From Flavobacterium defluvii (GTDB lineage: Bacteria > Bacteroidota > Bacteroidia > Flavobacteriales > Flavobacteriaceae), in NCBI RefSeq assembly GCF_900129555.1, contig NZ_FQWC01000014.1, positions 1 to 64,000 on the forward strand: a stretch of 64,000 nucleotides of DNA. Reading direction: 5' to 3'. The notes beneath the pieces are model-generated. The model did not search any database. It saw only the letters and a list, made by a program, of their open reading frames with translations, and was not told the origin of the DNA. Position numbers and translations under genes: made by a program. Positions 45,100-53,792 of this stretch are shown piece after piece (within the stretch, counting starts at the first letter, position 1; the number at the start of each line of letters is the position of its first letter).

Positions 45100-48000
45100 A
45101 TGATCAAGAACGTACTAAAATTACTGTTTGTGATATGCTTATTTGGATTTCAAAATCTGGAAGCACAAACAACAGTAAAAGGAACGATAACAGATGCTCA
45201 AAGCGGAATTCCGATCCCTGGAGCAAATGTTGTTGTTAAAGGAACGAAGACAAGTACCTCATCAGATTTTGATGGTAAGTATTCTATCAGTGTTCCAAAT
45301 CAATCAGCAGTTTTGGTTTTCTCTTATGTTGGTTCTGCCCCACAAGAAATAGCAGTAGGAAGCCAAACTACGATTAATGCAGCTTTAGGTGCTGCGACAC
45401 AGCAACTAGGAGAGGTAGTGGTTACAGCTCTTGGTATTAAGAGAGAGAAAAAAGCCATTACGTATTCTGCACAAAACATTGCAGTAGGAGAGCTCTCAGA
45501 AGCAAGATCATTAAACGTTGCCAACTCACTTTCGGGTAAAGTTGCGGGTCTTAACTTCTCTACAACTTCAAATGGTGTTGGTTCTTCTTCAAGAATTACA
45601 TTAAGAGGTAACAGGTCTCTTAATGGTAACAACCAGCCTCTTTATGTAGTAGATGGTGTGCCAATTAGTAACGGAACTACAACAACAAACCCTGATATTG
45701 ATACAGGAGGAACAACTCAGCCAGACGGTATTTCAAACATTAATCCTGAAGATATTGCTTCGATGACTGTATTGAAAGGACCATCTGCAGCCGCTCTTTA
45801 TGGATCAAGAGCGAGTAACGGGGTTATTGTAATTACTACAAAATCCGGAAAGGCAGGAAAAACATCAGTTTCTTTATCATCTAATTTTATGGCATCATCT
45901 GCTTACAATTTGATGAACTTACAAAATGAGTATGGTCAGGGAACAAATGGTGCATATGTTGCGAATTCTCCTTCAAGCTGGGGAGGTAAATTAGACGGAA
46001 GCCAGGTTTCAAACTGGCAGTTAGTTCGTAACCCAAATTATGCGGGGCCGGCTACACAAAGTTATTCTCCACAACCAAACAACGTTATCGATTTTTACAA
46101 AACAGGTTATAATTTAGCCAATACATTAACTGTTACTGCAGGTAACGAAAAAGCACAAGGGTACTTCTCTTACACTAACACCCGTGCTGAAGGTATTGTT
46201 GGCGGAAACCAATTAGACAGACACAATCTTAACTTAAGATTGACTAGTAAACTTTCTGATAAATTATCTCTTGATGTAAAAACAAACTACATCGTTCAGG
46301 ATATCGATAACTTATTAAGAACTGGTGAAGAATCTATCGGAACATCAGCTTATTTATTACCTCGTAGTATCGCATTCAATGATTATAAAAACTTTGAGTA
46401 TTTTGATGCTGCAGGACAAAGACAATTAAACTATTTTATCGACGAAACTGGATCTCCGGGTGGAAACCCATTCTGGTCTGCTTTAAGAGACGATGCTCGT
46501 ACAGATAAAAGAAACAGATTTATTGGTTTAGCTTCTCTTAAATATGAGTTCACAAAAACTTTAAGCTTACAAGGTAGAGCAGGTTTAGACCAAATGACAA
46601 ACAAAAATGTTAGAAACAGATACGCTACTGCAGCTTTCAACAACAATTTAGGTTCATATAGTGAATCTTATGAAACTGTAAGTGAATTCAATGCTGACGT
46701 TTTACTTTCTTACAATGAAAAATTTGGAGATTTTTCTGTTGGACTTAATGGTGGTGCAAACGTGCTGCAGCAAAATAGTTCAGCTTTAAACTCTGGAGGT
46801 GTTTTAAGTAAAAGAAACTATTTTGCCCTAAGTAACGTTTCAACAATTACCTCTACATCAACTGCTTCAGAAAAAAGAATTAACTCTGTATATGCATTTG
46901 GACAACTTGGTTTCAGAAACTATTTATTCTTAGACTTAACAGCTAGAAATGACTGGTCTTCTACAATTCCTAAAGATTATTTTTACCCATCTGTAGGTCT
47001 TTCAGCTGTAATTTCAGATATGGCTAAATTACCAGAAGTAATCAGCTTTGCAAAAGTAAGAGCTTCTTATGCACAAGTTGGTAACGATACAGATCCTTAT
47101 CAAACACAACAAAGATTCTCATATATTGGAGGAAATGGTGGTATGTTGTACGGACAAAGCACAAAAGCAAATCCAAACTTAAAACCGGAGATTTCTTCTT
47201 CTACAGAATTTGGTGCTGATGTTAGATTCTTTAATAACCGTTTAGGATTAGATTTCACATATTTCAATTCATTAACAGACAATCAAATTTTCTACATCAA
47301 TACTCCTGAGTCTTCTGGATATTCAAGAGCAATTGTAAATGGTGGAGATATTCAAAATAAAGGTATCGAGCTTACACTTACTGCAACTCCTATCCAAACA
47401 GAAAACTTTAGCTGGGATATTACAGCAAACTACGCTTCTTATAAATCAAAAGTTAAATCTATTGCTGACGGAAGAGAAGAGTTAGTTTTGGGAGAAGGAC
47501 GTTTAGTTAGAAGTAAAGTTGTAGTAGGCGGAGAATACGGAGATTTATACATTAAAGGTTTCCAAAGAGATCCAAACGGAAATATTATTGTAAACAGTGC
47601 AGGTATTCCATTAGCAACAAATAGTTTTGATGTTCGTGCAGGAAACTTTAATCCAGACTGGACAGGTGGTATCAAAAACAACTTTAGATACAAAGATTTC
47701 TCTTTAAGTTTCTTAGTTGATTTTAGAATTGGCGGCGAAGTTATTTCATACACTCAGGCAAGACAAGCAGGTTTAGGGGTAAGTGATATTACTTTAGCAG
47801 GAAGAGAAGGCGGAATCGTTGTTAATGGTGTTGTAGCTAATGGAAACGGAACTTATTCTCCAAATACAACAAGCATTACAGCAGAACAATACTGGACAGC
47901 AATTGGACAAAGAACACCTATCGCAGAACCTTTTATTTATGATGCAACAAACATCAGATTAAGAGAGCTTGTATTTGGTTATTCATTACCAAAACGTGTA

Positions 48001-48186
48001 TTAGGTAATTCAGGGTTTTCAAGCATCGATTTTTCATTAGTAGGAAGAAATTTATTCTTCTTCGTGAACAAAGCGAAATATTTTGATCCGGAAGCTGGTG
48101 CAGGTACAGGAAACTTGCAAGGTATAGAATCTTTCAACATTCCTTCTACGAGAGATTATGGAGTTAATGTGAAATTTGGATTTTAA
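45100..48186 (+). CDS. SusC/RagA-type TonB-dependent transporter, second pair
   Basis: 1028 residues; signal peptide ending NLEAQ at about 23; carboxypeptidase-regulatory-like domain about 24-100 (VKGTITDAQSGIPIPGANVVVKG, SDFDGKYSISV); plug opening with LGEVVVTALGIKREKKAITYS, without the VVVGYG form seen in the first SusC, placing it in a different SusC branch; barrel to the C-terminus, which ends in NVKFGF. Imports the glycan or glycopeptide handled by block D enzymes, together with the SusD lipoprotein encoded 17 nt downstream. Confidence 0.95.
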   Translation: MIKNVLKLLFVICLFGFQNLEAQTTVKGTITDAQSGIPIPGANVVVKGTKTSTSSDFDGKYSISVPNQSAVLVFSYVGSAPQEIAVGSQTTINAALGAATQQLGEVVVTALGIKREKKAITYSAQNIAVGELSEARSLNVANSLSGKVAGLNFSTTSNGVGSSSRITLRGNRSLNGNNQPLYVVDGVPISNGTTTTNPDIDTGGTTQPDGISNINPEDIASMTVLKGPSAAALYGSRASNGVIVITTKSGKAGKTSVSLSSNFMASSAYNLMNLQNEYGQGTNGAYVANSPSSWGGKLDGSQVSNWQLVRNPNYAGPATQSYSPQPNNVIDFYKTGYNLANTLTVTAGNEKAQGYFSYTNTRAEGIVGGNQLDRHNLNLRLTSKLSDKLSLDVKTNYIVQDIDNLLRTGEESIGTSAYLLPRSIAFNDYKNFEYFDAAGQRQLNYFIDETGSPGGNPFWSALRDDARTDKRNRFIGLASLKYEFTKTLSLQGRAGLDQMTNKNVRNRYATAAFNNNLGSYSESYETVSEFNADVLLSYNEKFGDFSVGLNGGANVLQQNSSALNSGGVLSKRNYFALSNVSTITSTSTASEKRINSVYAFGQLGFRNYLFLDLTARNDWSSTIPKDYFYPSVGLSAVISDMAKLPEVISFAKVRASYAQVGNDTDPYQTQQRFSYIGGNGGMLYGQSTKANPNLKPEISSSTEFGADVRFFNNRLGLDFTYFNSLTDNQIFYINTPESSGYSRAIVNGGDIQNKGIELTLTATPIQTENFSWDITANYASYKSKVKSIADGREELVLGEGRLVRSKVVVGGEYGDLYIKGFQRDPNGNIIVNSAGIPLATNSFDVRAGNFNPDWTGGIKNNFRYKDFSLSFLVDFRIGGEVISYTQARQAGLGVSDITLAGREGGIVVNGVVANGNGTYSPNTTSITAEQYWTAIGQRTPIAEPFIYDATNIRLRELVFGYSLPKRVLGNSGFSSIDFSLVGRNLFFFVNKAKYFDPEAGAGTGNLQGIESFNIPSTRDYGVNVKFGF

Positions 48187-48203
48187 TTAAATAAAGAGAC
48201 ATC

Positions 48204-49802
48204 ATGAAATATAGTTTTAAAATAAAAACATTAGGAGTTGCATTAATGGCAGTTTCTATTTTATCAAGCTGTTCAAAAGACTTTGATGAAATAAACAAAG
48301 ATCCTAATTCTCTTACTGAAGATCAGTTAGATGCTACACTTGCAGGCCCATCATTTGCATCGGCACTTTATGCAGGTATTCATAATGGATCTTACTCATC
48401 ACCAGGAGTTGATGATCAGGGAACATGGGGTATTGCTACCGGTATTCTATCTTCTACTTTTATTCACTATTTAAACTGTGGATATGGTACAGAAAGAAAT
48501 GCATTCGTAAACGGTTACGAAGGACGTGGATGGACAAGATTCTACACAGTTGCTGTTCCGGCTATAAACAATGCTATTAAAGCATCTGAAGGAAATGCTG
48601 AAGCTTTGGCAGTTCTTAAAATCTGGAAAGTTTTCATGTACAATCAAATGGTAGATGCTTACGGACCAATTCCTTATACTGAGGCTGGAAATGGTAAAGA
48701 GAAAGTACCTTACGATAGTGTAGAAGATATTTACACAGATTTCTTCAAATTGTTAGATGAGGCAAACGCAACTTTATCAAGCACTTCTTTAACAACGGTA
48801 GCTTCACTTCAGCCAAACGATCGTTTGTATGGTGGAAACGTAGCTAACTGGAGAGTATTTGGAAACAGTATGAGACTTCGTCTTGCATTAAGAATTTCTG
48901 ATAAAGAACCTGCAAAAGCAAAAACTCAGGCAGAAGCAGCTGTAGCGGCAGGAGTTATGACTACTAATGCTCAAAGCGCTTTCTTTAAAGCAAGTAATAT
49001 TACGCCAAACAACTTAAATATGATCGTAAACAGCTGGGGATATGTAATGACAGCTTCTATGGAAAGTATTTTGGTTGGATATAATGATCCTCGTTTAGAA
49101 AAATGGTTTGCACCTCTGGATGCTAATGCGACACCAAAAGTGTACAGAGGAAATCCGGTTGGAGGTTTAGAAGATCAGTTTGGAACAACTAAATTCTCAG
49201 CTTTTAACAATGATGTTATGGGTAACGGAGCTGCAGGAAACTTAAGCGAATCTAAAAACATCGAAGTGTTCATGGCTTCTGAGAACTATTTAAGCAGAGC
49301 AGAAGGCGCATTAAACGGATGGAATATGGGCGGAACAGCTCAAAGTTTATATGAAACGGGTATTAGATTATCTCTTGCACAATGGGGAATCACAGATGCT
49401 GCAACTGTAAATGCTTATATTTCAGGAACAACTCTGCCAACACTGCCAAATATTCTAACTGTTTATCCAGCTTTAGATTTATATGATATTCCGGTAAAAT
49501 TGCCAGTAGCCTGGTCTGCAACAGAAGCAAACCAAAGAACACAAATTGCAGTTCAAAAATACTTAGCTATTTTCCCTGAATCTTGGGAAGCTTGGTCAGA
49601 TTTACGAAGAAGTGATGCAAAAGTTATTTATCCGCCATTAAACACAGATAATAATGATGCAGGAGTTGGAAAAAGTTTGATGAAGAGAATTATCTATACA
49701 ACAAACGAATATTCTTCAAACAAAGATGCCGTTACAGACGGTATTACAAAACTTGGCGGACCTGATACAGGTGGAACCAAACTTTGGTGGGATACAAAAT
49801 AA
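48204..49802 (+). CDS. SusD-like lipoprotein, second pair (SusD-like 2 type)
   Basis: 532 residues; lipobox Cys23 (SILSSC). The sequence follows the SusD_2-type family rather than classical RagB: CSKDFDEINKDPNSLTEDQLDATLAGPSF at the start, LKIWKVFMYNQMVDAYGPIPYTEAG, then NWRVFGNSMRLRLALRISDKEP, FMASENYLSRAEGALNGW, and IAVQKYLAIFPESWEAWSDLRRS near the end. Surface-exposed ligand binder for the adjacent SusC. A clear terminator follows, so the SusC/SusD unit ends here and the sialidase-like gene is probably transcribed separately. Confidence 0.94.
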   Translation: MKYSFKIKTLGVALMAVSILSSCSKDFDEINKDPNSLTEDQLDATLAGPSFASALYAGIHNGSYSSPGVDDQGTWGIATGILSSTFIHYLNCGYGTERNAFVNGYEGRGWTRFYTVAVPAINNAIKASEGNAEALAVLKIWKVFMYNQMVDAYGPIPYTEAGNGKEKVPYDSVEDIYTDFFKLLDEANATLSSTSLTTVASLQPNDRLYGGNVANWRVFGNSMRLRLALRISDKEPAKAKTQAEAAVAAGVMTTNAQSAFFKASNITPNNLNMIVNSWGYVMTASMESILVGYNDPRLEKWFAPLDANATPKVYRGNPVGGLEDQFGTTKFSAFNNDVMGNGAAGNLSESKNIEVFMASENYLSRAEGALNGWNMGGTAQSLYETGIRLSLAQWGITDAATVNAYISGTTLPTLPNILTVYPALDLYDIPVKLPVAWSATEANQRTQIAVQKYLAIFPESWEAWSDLRRSDAKVIYPPLNTDNNDAGVGKSLMKRIIYTTNEYSSNKDAVTDGITKLGGPDTGGTKLWWDTK

Positions 49803-49846
49803 TTATTTGGTTGAGTAAAGAGGCACACAATCTTTGCTTAGAATTC

Positions 49847-49875
49847 AAAAGGAGAGGAAACTCTCCTTTTGTTTT
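49847..49875 (+). terminator. Rho-independent terminator after susD-2
   Basis: Perfect 10-bp stem aaaaggagag / ctctcctttt closed by a gaaa tetraloop, followed by gtttt. It lies 44 nt after the SusD stop and 16 nt before the next start codon. Confidence 0.92.
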
Positions 49876-49891
49876 ATATAAAAGTTAGATT

Positions 49892-50941
49892 ATGAATTTA
49901 AAAAAATACGGCGTAGTAGTTTTATTGGTTTCGGTTTTTTTGGGTTGTAAATCAATTCAAAACGAACCAAAAGCAGTAAATATTACCCAAAATTATGTAG
50001 CAGAAAATCCGGTTACAGCTGCAAGTCATGCATCAACATTGGTAGAATTAGAAAATAATACTCTTTTAGCAGCTTGGTTTGGTGGAAAATACGAAGGTGC
50101 AAAAGACGTAAGCATTTACATTTCTTCGTATAAAGAAAATAAATGGTCAGCACCTAAAAAAATCATTGAACCTTTAATCAAAGATGGAGATACACTGCCA
50201 TGCTGGAATCCGGTTTTGTTTAAAAGCAAAAGCCAGAATTTGTATTTATTTTATAAAGTGGGAAAAAATCCGAGAGAATGGTTTGGAGCCATGATAGTTT
50301 CTAAAGATGATGGAAAAACGTGGAGTAATCCAAAATATCTTCCAAAAGGAATTTTAGGACCAATCAGAAATAAACCAATCGAAACCACTCCCGGAATTAT
50401 TTTATGCGGAAGCAGTACCGAAAGTATCGACGATAACAAATGGAGAGTATTTATAGAAACTTACACAGAAGCTACAGACAGCTGGACAATTACCGATATT
50501 AATGACAAGAAAAATTTCGATATTATTCAGCCTACATTTTTAGTTCATTCTGCTAAAGAAATCCAGATTTTATCCCGAAGCCGACATAATAAATTGATTT
50601 CGAGTTGGTCTGAAGATAACGGAAAAACGTGGCAGAAAACGGATAGTATAAATGTAGTAAATTCAAACTCCGGAGTTGATGCCGTAACTTTATCGAATAA
50701 AGCATTTTTATTGGTAAACAATCCATTAAAAATGGGAAAAGATTGGTTTAACGGAAGAAATGTTCTGGATGTTGAATTTTCTAAAGATGGTGTAAACTGG
50801 ACAAAATTATTTGATCTGGAAAATCAGCCGAAAGGAGAATTCAGTTATCCGGCCATAATTCAGACATCAGATAAAAAAATCCATATTTTGTATACTTACA
50901 ATCGAAAGTTTATCAAGCATACAACATTCGATTTAAAATAA
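49892..50941 (+). CDS. BNR-repeat sialidase-like lipoprotein
   Basis: 349 residues; lipobox Cys19 (VFLGC). Six-bladed-propeller family resembling exo-alpha-sialidase (BNR_2): SHASTLVELENNTLLAAWFGGKYEGAKDVSIYIS, an Asp-box VSKDDGKTWSNPKYL and a second at WSEDNGKTWQKT. The classical GH33 FRIP motif near the N-terminus is absent, and I could not place the full arginine triad, so true sialidase activity is uncertain. Related propellers include rhamnose- or glucuronate-releasing enzymes. Its position after the second SusC/SusD pair fits a role on glycan ends such as capping sugars. Confidence 0.8.
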   Translation: MNLKKYGVVVLLVSVFLGCKSIQNEPKAVNITQNYVAENPVTAASHASTLVELENNTLLAAWFGGKYEGAKDVSIYISSYKENKWSAPKKIIEPLIKDGDTLPCWNPVLFKSKSQNLYLFYKVGKNPREWFGAMIVSKDDGKTWSNPKYLPKGILGPIRNKPIETTPGIILCGSSTESIDDNKWRVFIETYTEATDSWTITDINDKKNFDIIQPTFLVHSAKEIQILSRSRHNKLISSWSEDNGKTWQKTDSINVVNSNSGVDAVTLSNKAFLLVNNPLKMGKDWFNGRNVLDVEFSKDGVNWTKLFDLENQPKGEFSYPAIIQTSDKKIHILYTYNRKFIKHTTFDLK

Positions 50942-50949
50942 ATTTTAAA

Positions 50950-50972
50950 ACAGTATTATTCAAAAATACTGT
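50950..50972 (+). terminator. Possible terminator hairpin
   Basis: An 8-bp perfect stem acagtatt / aatactgt with a 7-nt loop, 9 nt after the sialidase-like stop. The T-tract is missing, so termination would be weak. Confidence 0.35.
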
Positions 50973-51006
50973 CTAGCCTTAGATTTTTGAATTGTAATAA
51001 ACTTTT

Positions 51007-51137
51007 ATGGCACACAGATGACACGGATTTGCTTCGCAAAGTCGCGGATAAACACAGATCTCTTTATAAAAGCTATAATATAAAATCCGTTCTAATCAGC
51101 GTTTTCACGAAGTGAATCCGTGTCATCCGCGTGCCAT
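51007..51137. repeat. Long inverted repeat between sialidase-like and M28 genes
   Basis: 23-nt arms at 51007-51029 and 51115-51137 (atggcac..gatgacacggatt) match at 21 positions; the 85-nt loop contains a smaller nested pair (gcggataaacacagat / atcagcg). It resembles the repeat at 10642-10745. Confidence 0.75.
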
Positions 51138-51154
51138 TTTTTAGATTAATAACT

Positions 51155-52114
51155 ATGAAATTGAATATTGTTTTTTGCTTCTTTTTTATGAGTATTATTT
51201 CAAATGCTCAAAAGAATACTATGGCAGAGACGTTTTACAAACACGATAAATATCTTTCTTCAGATAAATTAGAAGGTCGGTTTGTGGGAACAAAAGGAAA
51301 TAACGATGCAGCTTCGTACATCAAAAAATATTTCAAAAAGTATGGATTAAAGGAATTTAATAACAACTATTATCAGTCTTTTAAAGTATTTGTAAAAGAA
51401 GGAATCAACAAAGCAAAATCCGATAGCGTTTCGACCCAAAATGTTGTAGGATATATCGAAGGATCGGACGAAAAACTCAAAAATGAATTTATTGTAATCG
51501 GCGCACATTACGATCATTGGGGCTGGGGCGGAAGCGGTTCCGGAAGTAAAAAGAAAGATACAATTGCCATTCATAACGGAGCCGATGACAATGCATCCGG
51601 AGTTTCGGCTTTGTTGTGTATTTTACAAGAAGTTTCTAAACTGAAAATAAAACCTAAAAGAAGCATCATTTTTATTTCTTTCAGTGGAGAAGAAGAAGGA
51701 TTATTAGGTTCGAAATATTTCATAAATCATTTACCAGTTAAAAAAGAAGCCATAAAAGTAATGCTGAATATGGATATGGTAGGAAGATTAAATGCCGAAA
51801 AACAAATCTATATGGGCGGCGCAGGAACTTTCCCAAACGGAGTCGAACTCATGAAAAAACTAGGCCAAAACAGCGGACTTAATCCGGTTGTATTTGCTGG
51901 AGATGTTGGCGGATCTGATCATGTTTCTTTTTACAAAGCTTCAATTTCTGCCGTTGGTTTTCACACAGGCGGACATCCGCAATATCATACTCCCGAAGAT
52001 GACATTGATTTAATTAATTTTGAAGGAGGGGCTTTGGTTAGTAAGTATATTTATAATGCTTTGGTAAGTATTGCGAATTATGATGAGGAGTTGGTTTTTA
52101 TAAAGCGGGATTAA
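51155..52114 (+). CDS. Secreted M28-family zinc aminopeptidase
   Basis: The start at 51155 gives a signal peptide ending SNAQ; an ATG at 51131 would add eight residues of repeat-derived sequence. 319 residues. M28 zinc ligands are all visible: His118 (GAHYDHWG), Asp144 (HNGADDNASG), Glu179/Glu180 (SGEEEGLLGS), Asp207 (NMDMVGR) and His278 (QYHTPEDD). Such enzymes remove N-terminal residues from peptides, and one next to an N-glycan locus could consume the peptide part of glycopeptides. Last gene of the plus-strand glycan region. Confidence 0.93.
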   Translation: MKLNIVFCFFFMSIISNAQKNTMAETFYKHDKYLSSDKLEGRFVGTKGNNDAASYIKKYFKKYGLKEFNNNYYQSFKVFVKEGINKAKSDSVSTQNVVGYIEGSDEKLKNEFIVIGAHYDHWGWGGSGSGSKKKDTIAIHNGADDNASGVSALLCILQEVSKLKIKPKRSIIFISFSGEEEGLLGSKYFINHLPVKKEAIKVMLNMDMVGRLNAEKQIYMGGAGTFPNGVELMKKLGQNSGLNPVVFAGDVGGSDHVSFYKASISAVGFHTGGHPQYHTPEDDIDLINFEGGALVSKYIYNALVSIANYDEELVFIKRD

Positions 52115-52235
52115 AGGAATAATCATTTTGCAAATTTAGGAAAACAAAAAAATATGAGCTTTTGTTAGAAGGTGATAAAGAGAAAAATTCTTATTTGAGA
52201 AAGTTGTTGAATGAGATATGATTTCTAAAAAAATA

Positions 52236-52268
52236 ACAAAAAAAAGAGACCTAAAGTCTCTTTTTTTT
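52236..52268. terminator. Bidirectional terminator between convergent genes
   Basis: Stem aaaagagac / gtctctttt with a 5-nt loop, flanked by A-run and T-run, so it works on either strand. It lies between the M28 gene (plus) and the small lipoprotein (minus). Confidence 0.9.
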
Positions 52269-52287
52269 GTTAAAATAAAACATATTT

Positions 52288-52683
52288 CTATAAATCAAGC
52301 ACAAAATTTGAGAGATTTGTATTTTCTTCTAATAATTGATTATTAATTAACACATTAAATCTGCCAGCACATAAAGTGTCTATTGTTTTATCTTTATAAT
52401 AGATAACTATTTTTCTTCTTACATCTACATACTTATTTTTTTTTCTTTTTTTTGTCTTTTTTAAGAGATTTTCAAGTTCTGTCAAAATTGATTTGTCTTC
52501 TATTGATTTATCTTTTACATGACTGCCAAAAGTTAGGTTGAAATCTTGACAGCTAACATCAGAACCCGTATCAATATTTAGATTTACTGAGTGTATCACT
52601 ATTTTATTAATACTTGTTTCTTTTGTTTTGTTACAGGCGAAAGCGCTGAAAACTAATATTATTAATGTAAATAACTTATTCAT
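52288..52683 (-). CDS. Small lipoprotein of unknown family, candidate immunity protein
   Basis: 131 residues; lipobox Cys17 (VFSAFAC). The mature part is lysine-rich with KKTKKRKKNKYVDVRRK about 94-111 and ends in a short beta-rich tail. I do not recognise a family. Its start codon lies 4 nt after the stop of the broken toxin-tip fragment at 52688-52876, the same arrangement as the intact RHS-tip and NTF2-fold lipoprotein pair at 53.8 kb. By that position, it is likely a membrane-anchored immunity protein to a lost or displaced toxin. This is inference from gene order alone. Confidence 0.6.
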   Translation of the reverse strand: MNKLFTLIILVFSAFACNKTKETSINKIVIHSVNLNIDTGSDVSCQDFNLTFGSHVKDKSIEDKSILTELENLLKKTKKRKKNKYVDVRRKIVIYYKDKTIDTLCAGRFNVLINNQLLEENTNLSNFVLDL

Positions 52684-52687
52684 TTCT

Positions 52688-52876
52688 TTATGTTTTTGCA
52701 GGCATATATAAAGGTTTGGTTACAGGGATATTTGATGTAGAACTTTTGGTTGGTACTTTAAAACCTTTATGATCAGTTCTAGTAATTCCATTTTTCTTCT
52801 TGATTTCACCTAAAGCTCTTGCAGTTCTTAATTCAGATCCAGTAATAACTCTTTCCCCGCTATTCAAAGTGTTCTT
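52688..52876 (-). pseudogene. Orphan C-terminal tip fragment of a polymorphic-toxin-like protein
   Basis: Read on the minus strand, 62 sense codons are open between a TAA at 52877-52879 and the TAA at 52688-52690. The fragment contains GERVITGSELRTARALGEIK and GITRTDHKGFKVPT, and ends PLYMPAKT. It is too coherent for random reading, has no start codon and no obvious family. It lies downstream of the RHS gene, on the same strand, and is immediately followed by a small lipoprotein gene. That is the usual layout of displaced RHS tips with their immunity genes. Confidence 0.55.
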
Positions 52877-52891
52877 TTATCTAGTAATCAC

Positions 52892-53099
52892 GCTGCGCAA
52901 ATGTCTCAGACTTTGCGCTATTACAAACAAATATATTTAAAAAACATAGACTCCTCAAAGTCTCTGAATTTAAAATAATTTAGAAATAAGCTTAAACGTA
53001 ATCTCATTAATAAGTTTATTCAAAAAAGTCAAAGACTTTGACACGCTTATAATTTCTAAGAACAAAAAAATTGCGCAAAGTCAGAGACATTTGCGCAGC
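52892..53099. repeat. Two REP-like hairpins in inverted orientation
   Basis: The 27-mer beginning gctgcgcaaatgtctcag (52892-52918) is repeated in reverse complement at 53073-53099 with one mismatch. Each arm is itself a hairpin: gcgcaaa / tttgcgc around gtct(c)agac. The 154-nt spacer has further imperfect pairing (ttagaaataagc with gcttataatttctaa). A related hairpin is at 132-171. Confidence 0.75.
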
Positions 53100-53100
53100 T

Positions 53101-53162
53101 TTTCAGTTGAACACTTCGGAGAGCGAGGGTAACTTTTTCAGTTGAATTCTTCGGAGAGCAGG
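53101..53162. repeat. Two 27-nt direct repeats
   Basis: tttcagttgaacacttcgg.. (53101-53127) and tttcagttgaattcttcgg.. (53136-53162) match at most positions, adjoining the right REP-like arm. No ORF spans them in a convincing way. They may be remnants of earlier tip insertions. Confidence 0.55.
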
Positions 53163-53175
53163 AGCATTATAAAAT

Positions 53176-53198
53176 GAAAAAAACAGCCCGAAGGCTGT
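53176..53198 (-). terminator. Terminator downstream of NTF2-fold lipoprotein
   Basis: acagcc / ggctgt stem with a cgaa loop (53183-53198); on the minus strand it is followed by a T-run of seven. It would end the RHS-immunity transcript after a 224-nt tail. Confidence 0.75.
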
Positions 53199-53422
53199 CT
53201 TAATTTTATGATATATTAATATAAATATTTGATTTCCTGTAAATGTTAGAGGCAATAATTAACCACCAACACATCTGATACATTACCGATCCAATTTTTT
53301 ACTGATAATTATTCAATTCCAGCATGTTAGAAATATAAATTTCAATATCACTAACGTTGAAACATTACCATGCAAAATGCCACCCTTAACTTTGTCTTCA
53401 TTTTAATTTTTACATCCAATCC
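53199..53422 (-). other. Non-coding tail or decayed reading frame after immunity gene
   Basis: No intact ORF. On the minus strand, short open pieces such as NVSDIEIYISNMLELNNYQ end in stops in nearby frames, which may be the decayed remains of another small protein. This is weak evidence. Confidence 0.3.
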
Positions 53423-53782
53423 TCACTTTTCATGATAGACTTGTAAAATTTTCCCATCGTGTTTCTGTATTTCGATGTAAGCTGCACCACCTTTCACTGA
53501 ATGAACTGTACCAATTACAACCCATACATTATTTTCATTAAGTTTAGCTACATACGGTTTTTCTTCATAAATATTTTCTCCATAAATAGGAAGCCAAATT
53601 GCTTCTGCAATTTTAATCGCTGTTTCTGCATTTGGAACAACATCTTTTTTAAATGAATAAGGACTTTTCTTAGTTTTTATCTCCCTTATAAATTTTTTTT
53701 CACCTTTATTTTCTTTACTCCCTGAATTACAAGAAGTCATAAGAAAAATTAAAATAAACAATGTATAAATTTTATTTTTCAT
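53423..53782 (-). CDS. NTF2-fold immunity-type lipoprotein
   Basis: 119 residues starting at the ATG whose reverse complement is 53780-53782; longer in-frame starts only add Gln-Asn repeats that are the RHS tandem repeat read in another frame. Lipobox Cys18 (FLMTSC). The mature domain matches the NTF2_fold_immunity family: AETAIKIAEAIWLPIYGENIY, EEKPYVAKLNENNVWVVIGT, and KGGAAYIEIQKHDGKILQVYHEK. Ten bases separate it from the stop of the RHS gene. It most likely protects the cell from the RHS C-terminal domain, acting from the membrane. Confidence 0.85.
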   Translation of the reverse strand: MKNKIYTLFILIFLMTSCNSGSKENKGEKKFIREIKTKKSPYSFKKDVVPNAETAIKIAEAIWLPIYGENIYEEKPYVAKLNENNVWVVIGTVHSVKGGAAYIEIQKHDGKILQVYHEK

Positions 53783-53792
53783 AATATTTTTT

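Noticed and set aside
45100..49802. Second SusC/SusD pair as a mobile duplication of the first
   Set aside because: The plug motif and SusD type differ clearly, so these are different branches, not a recent copy.
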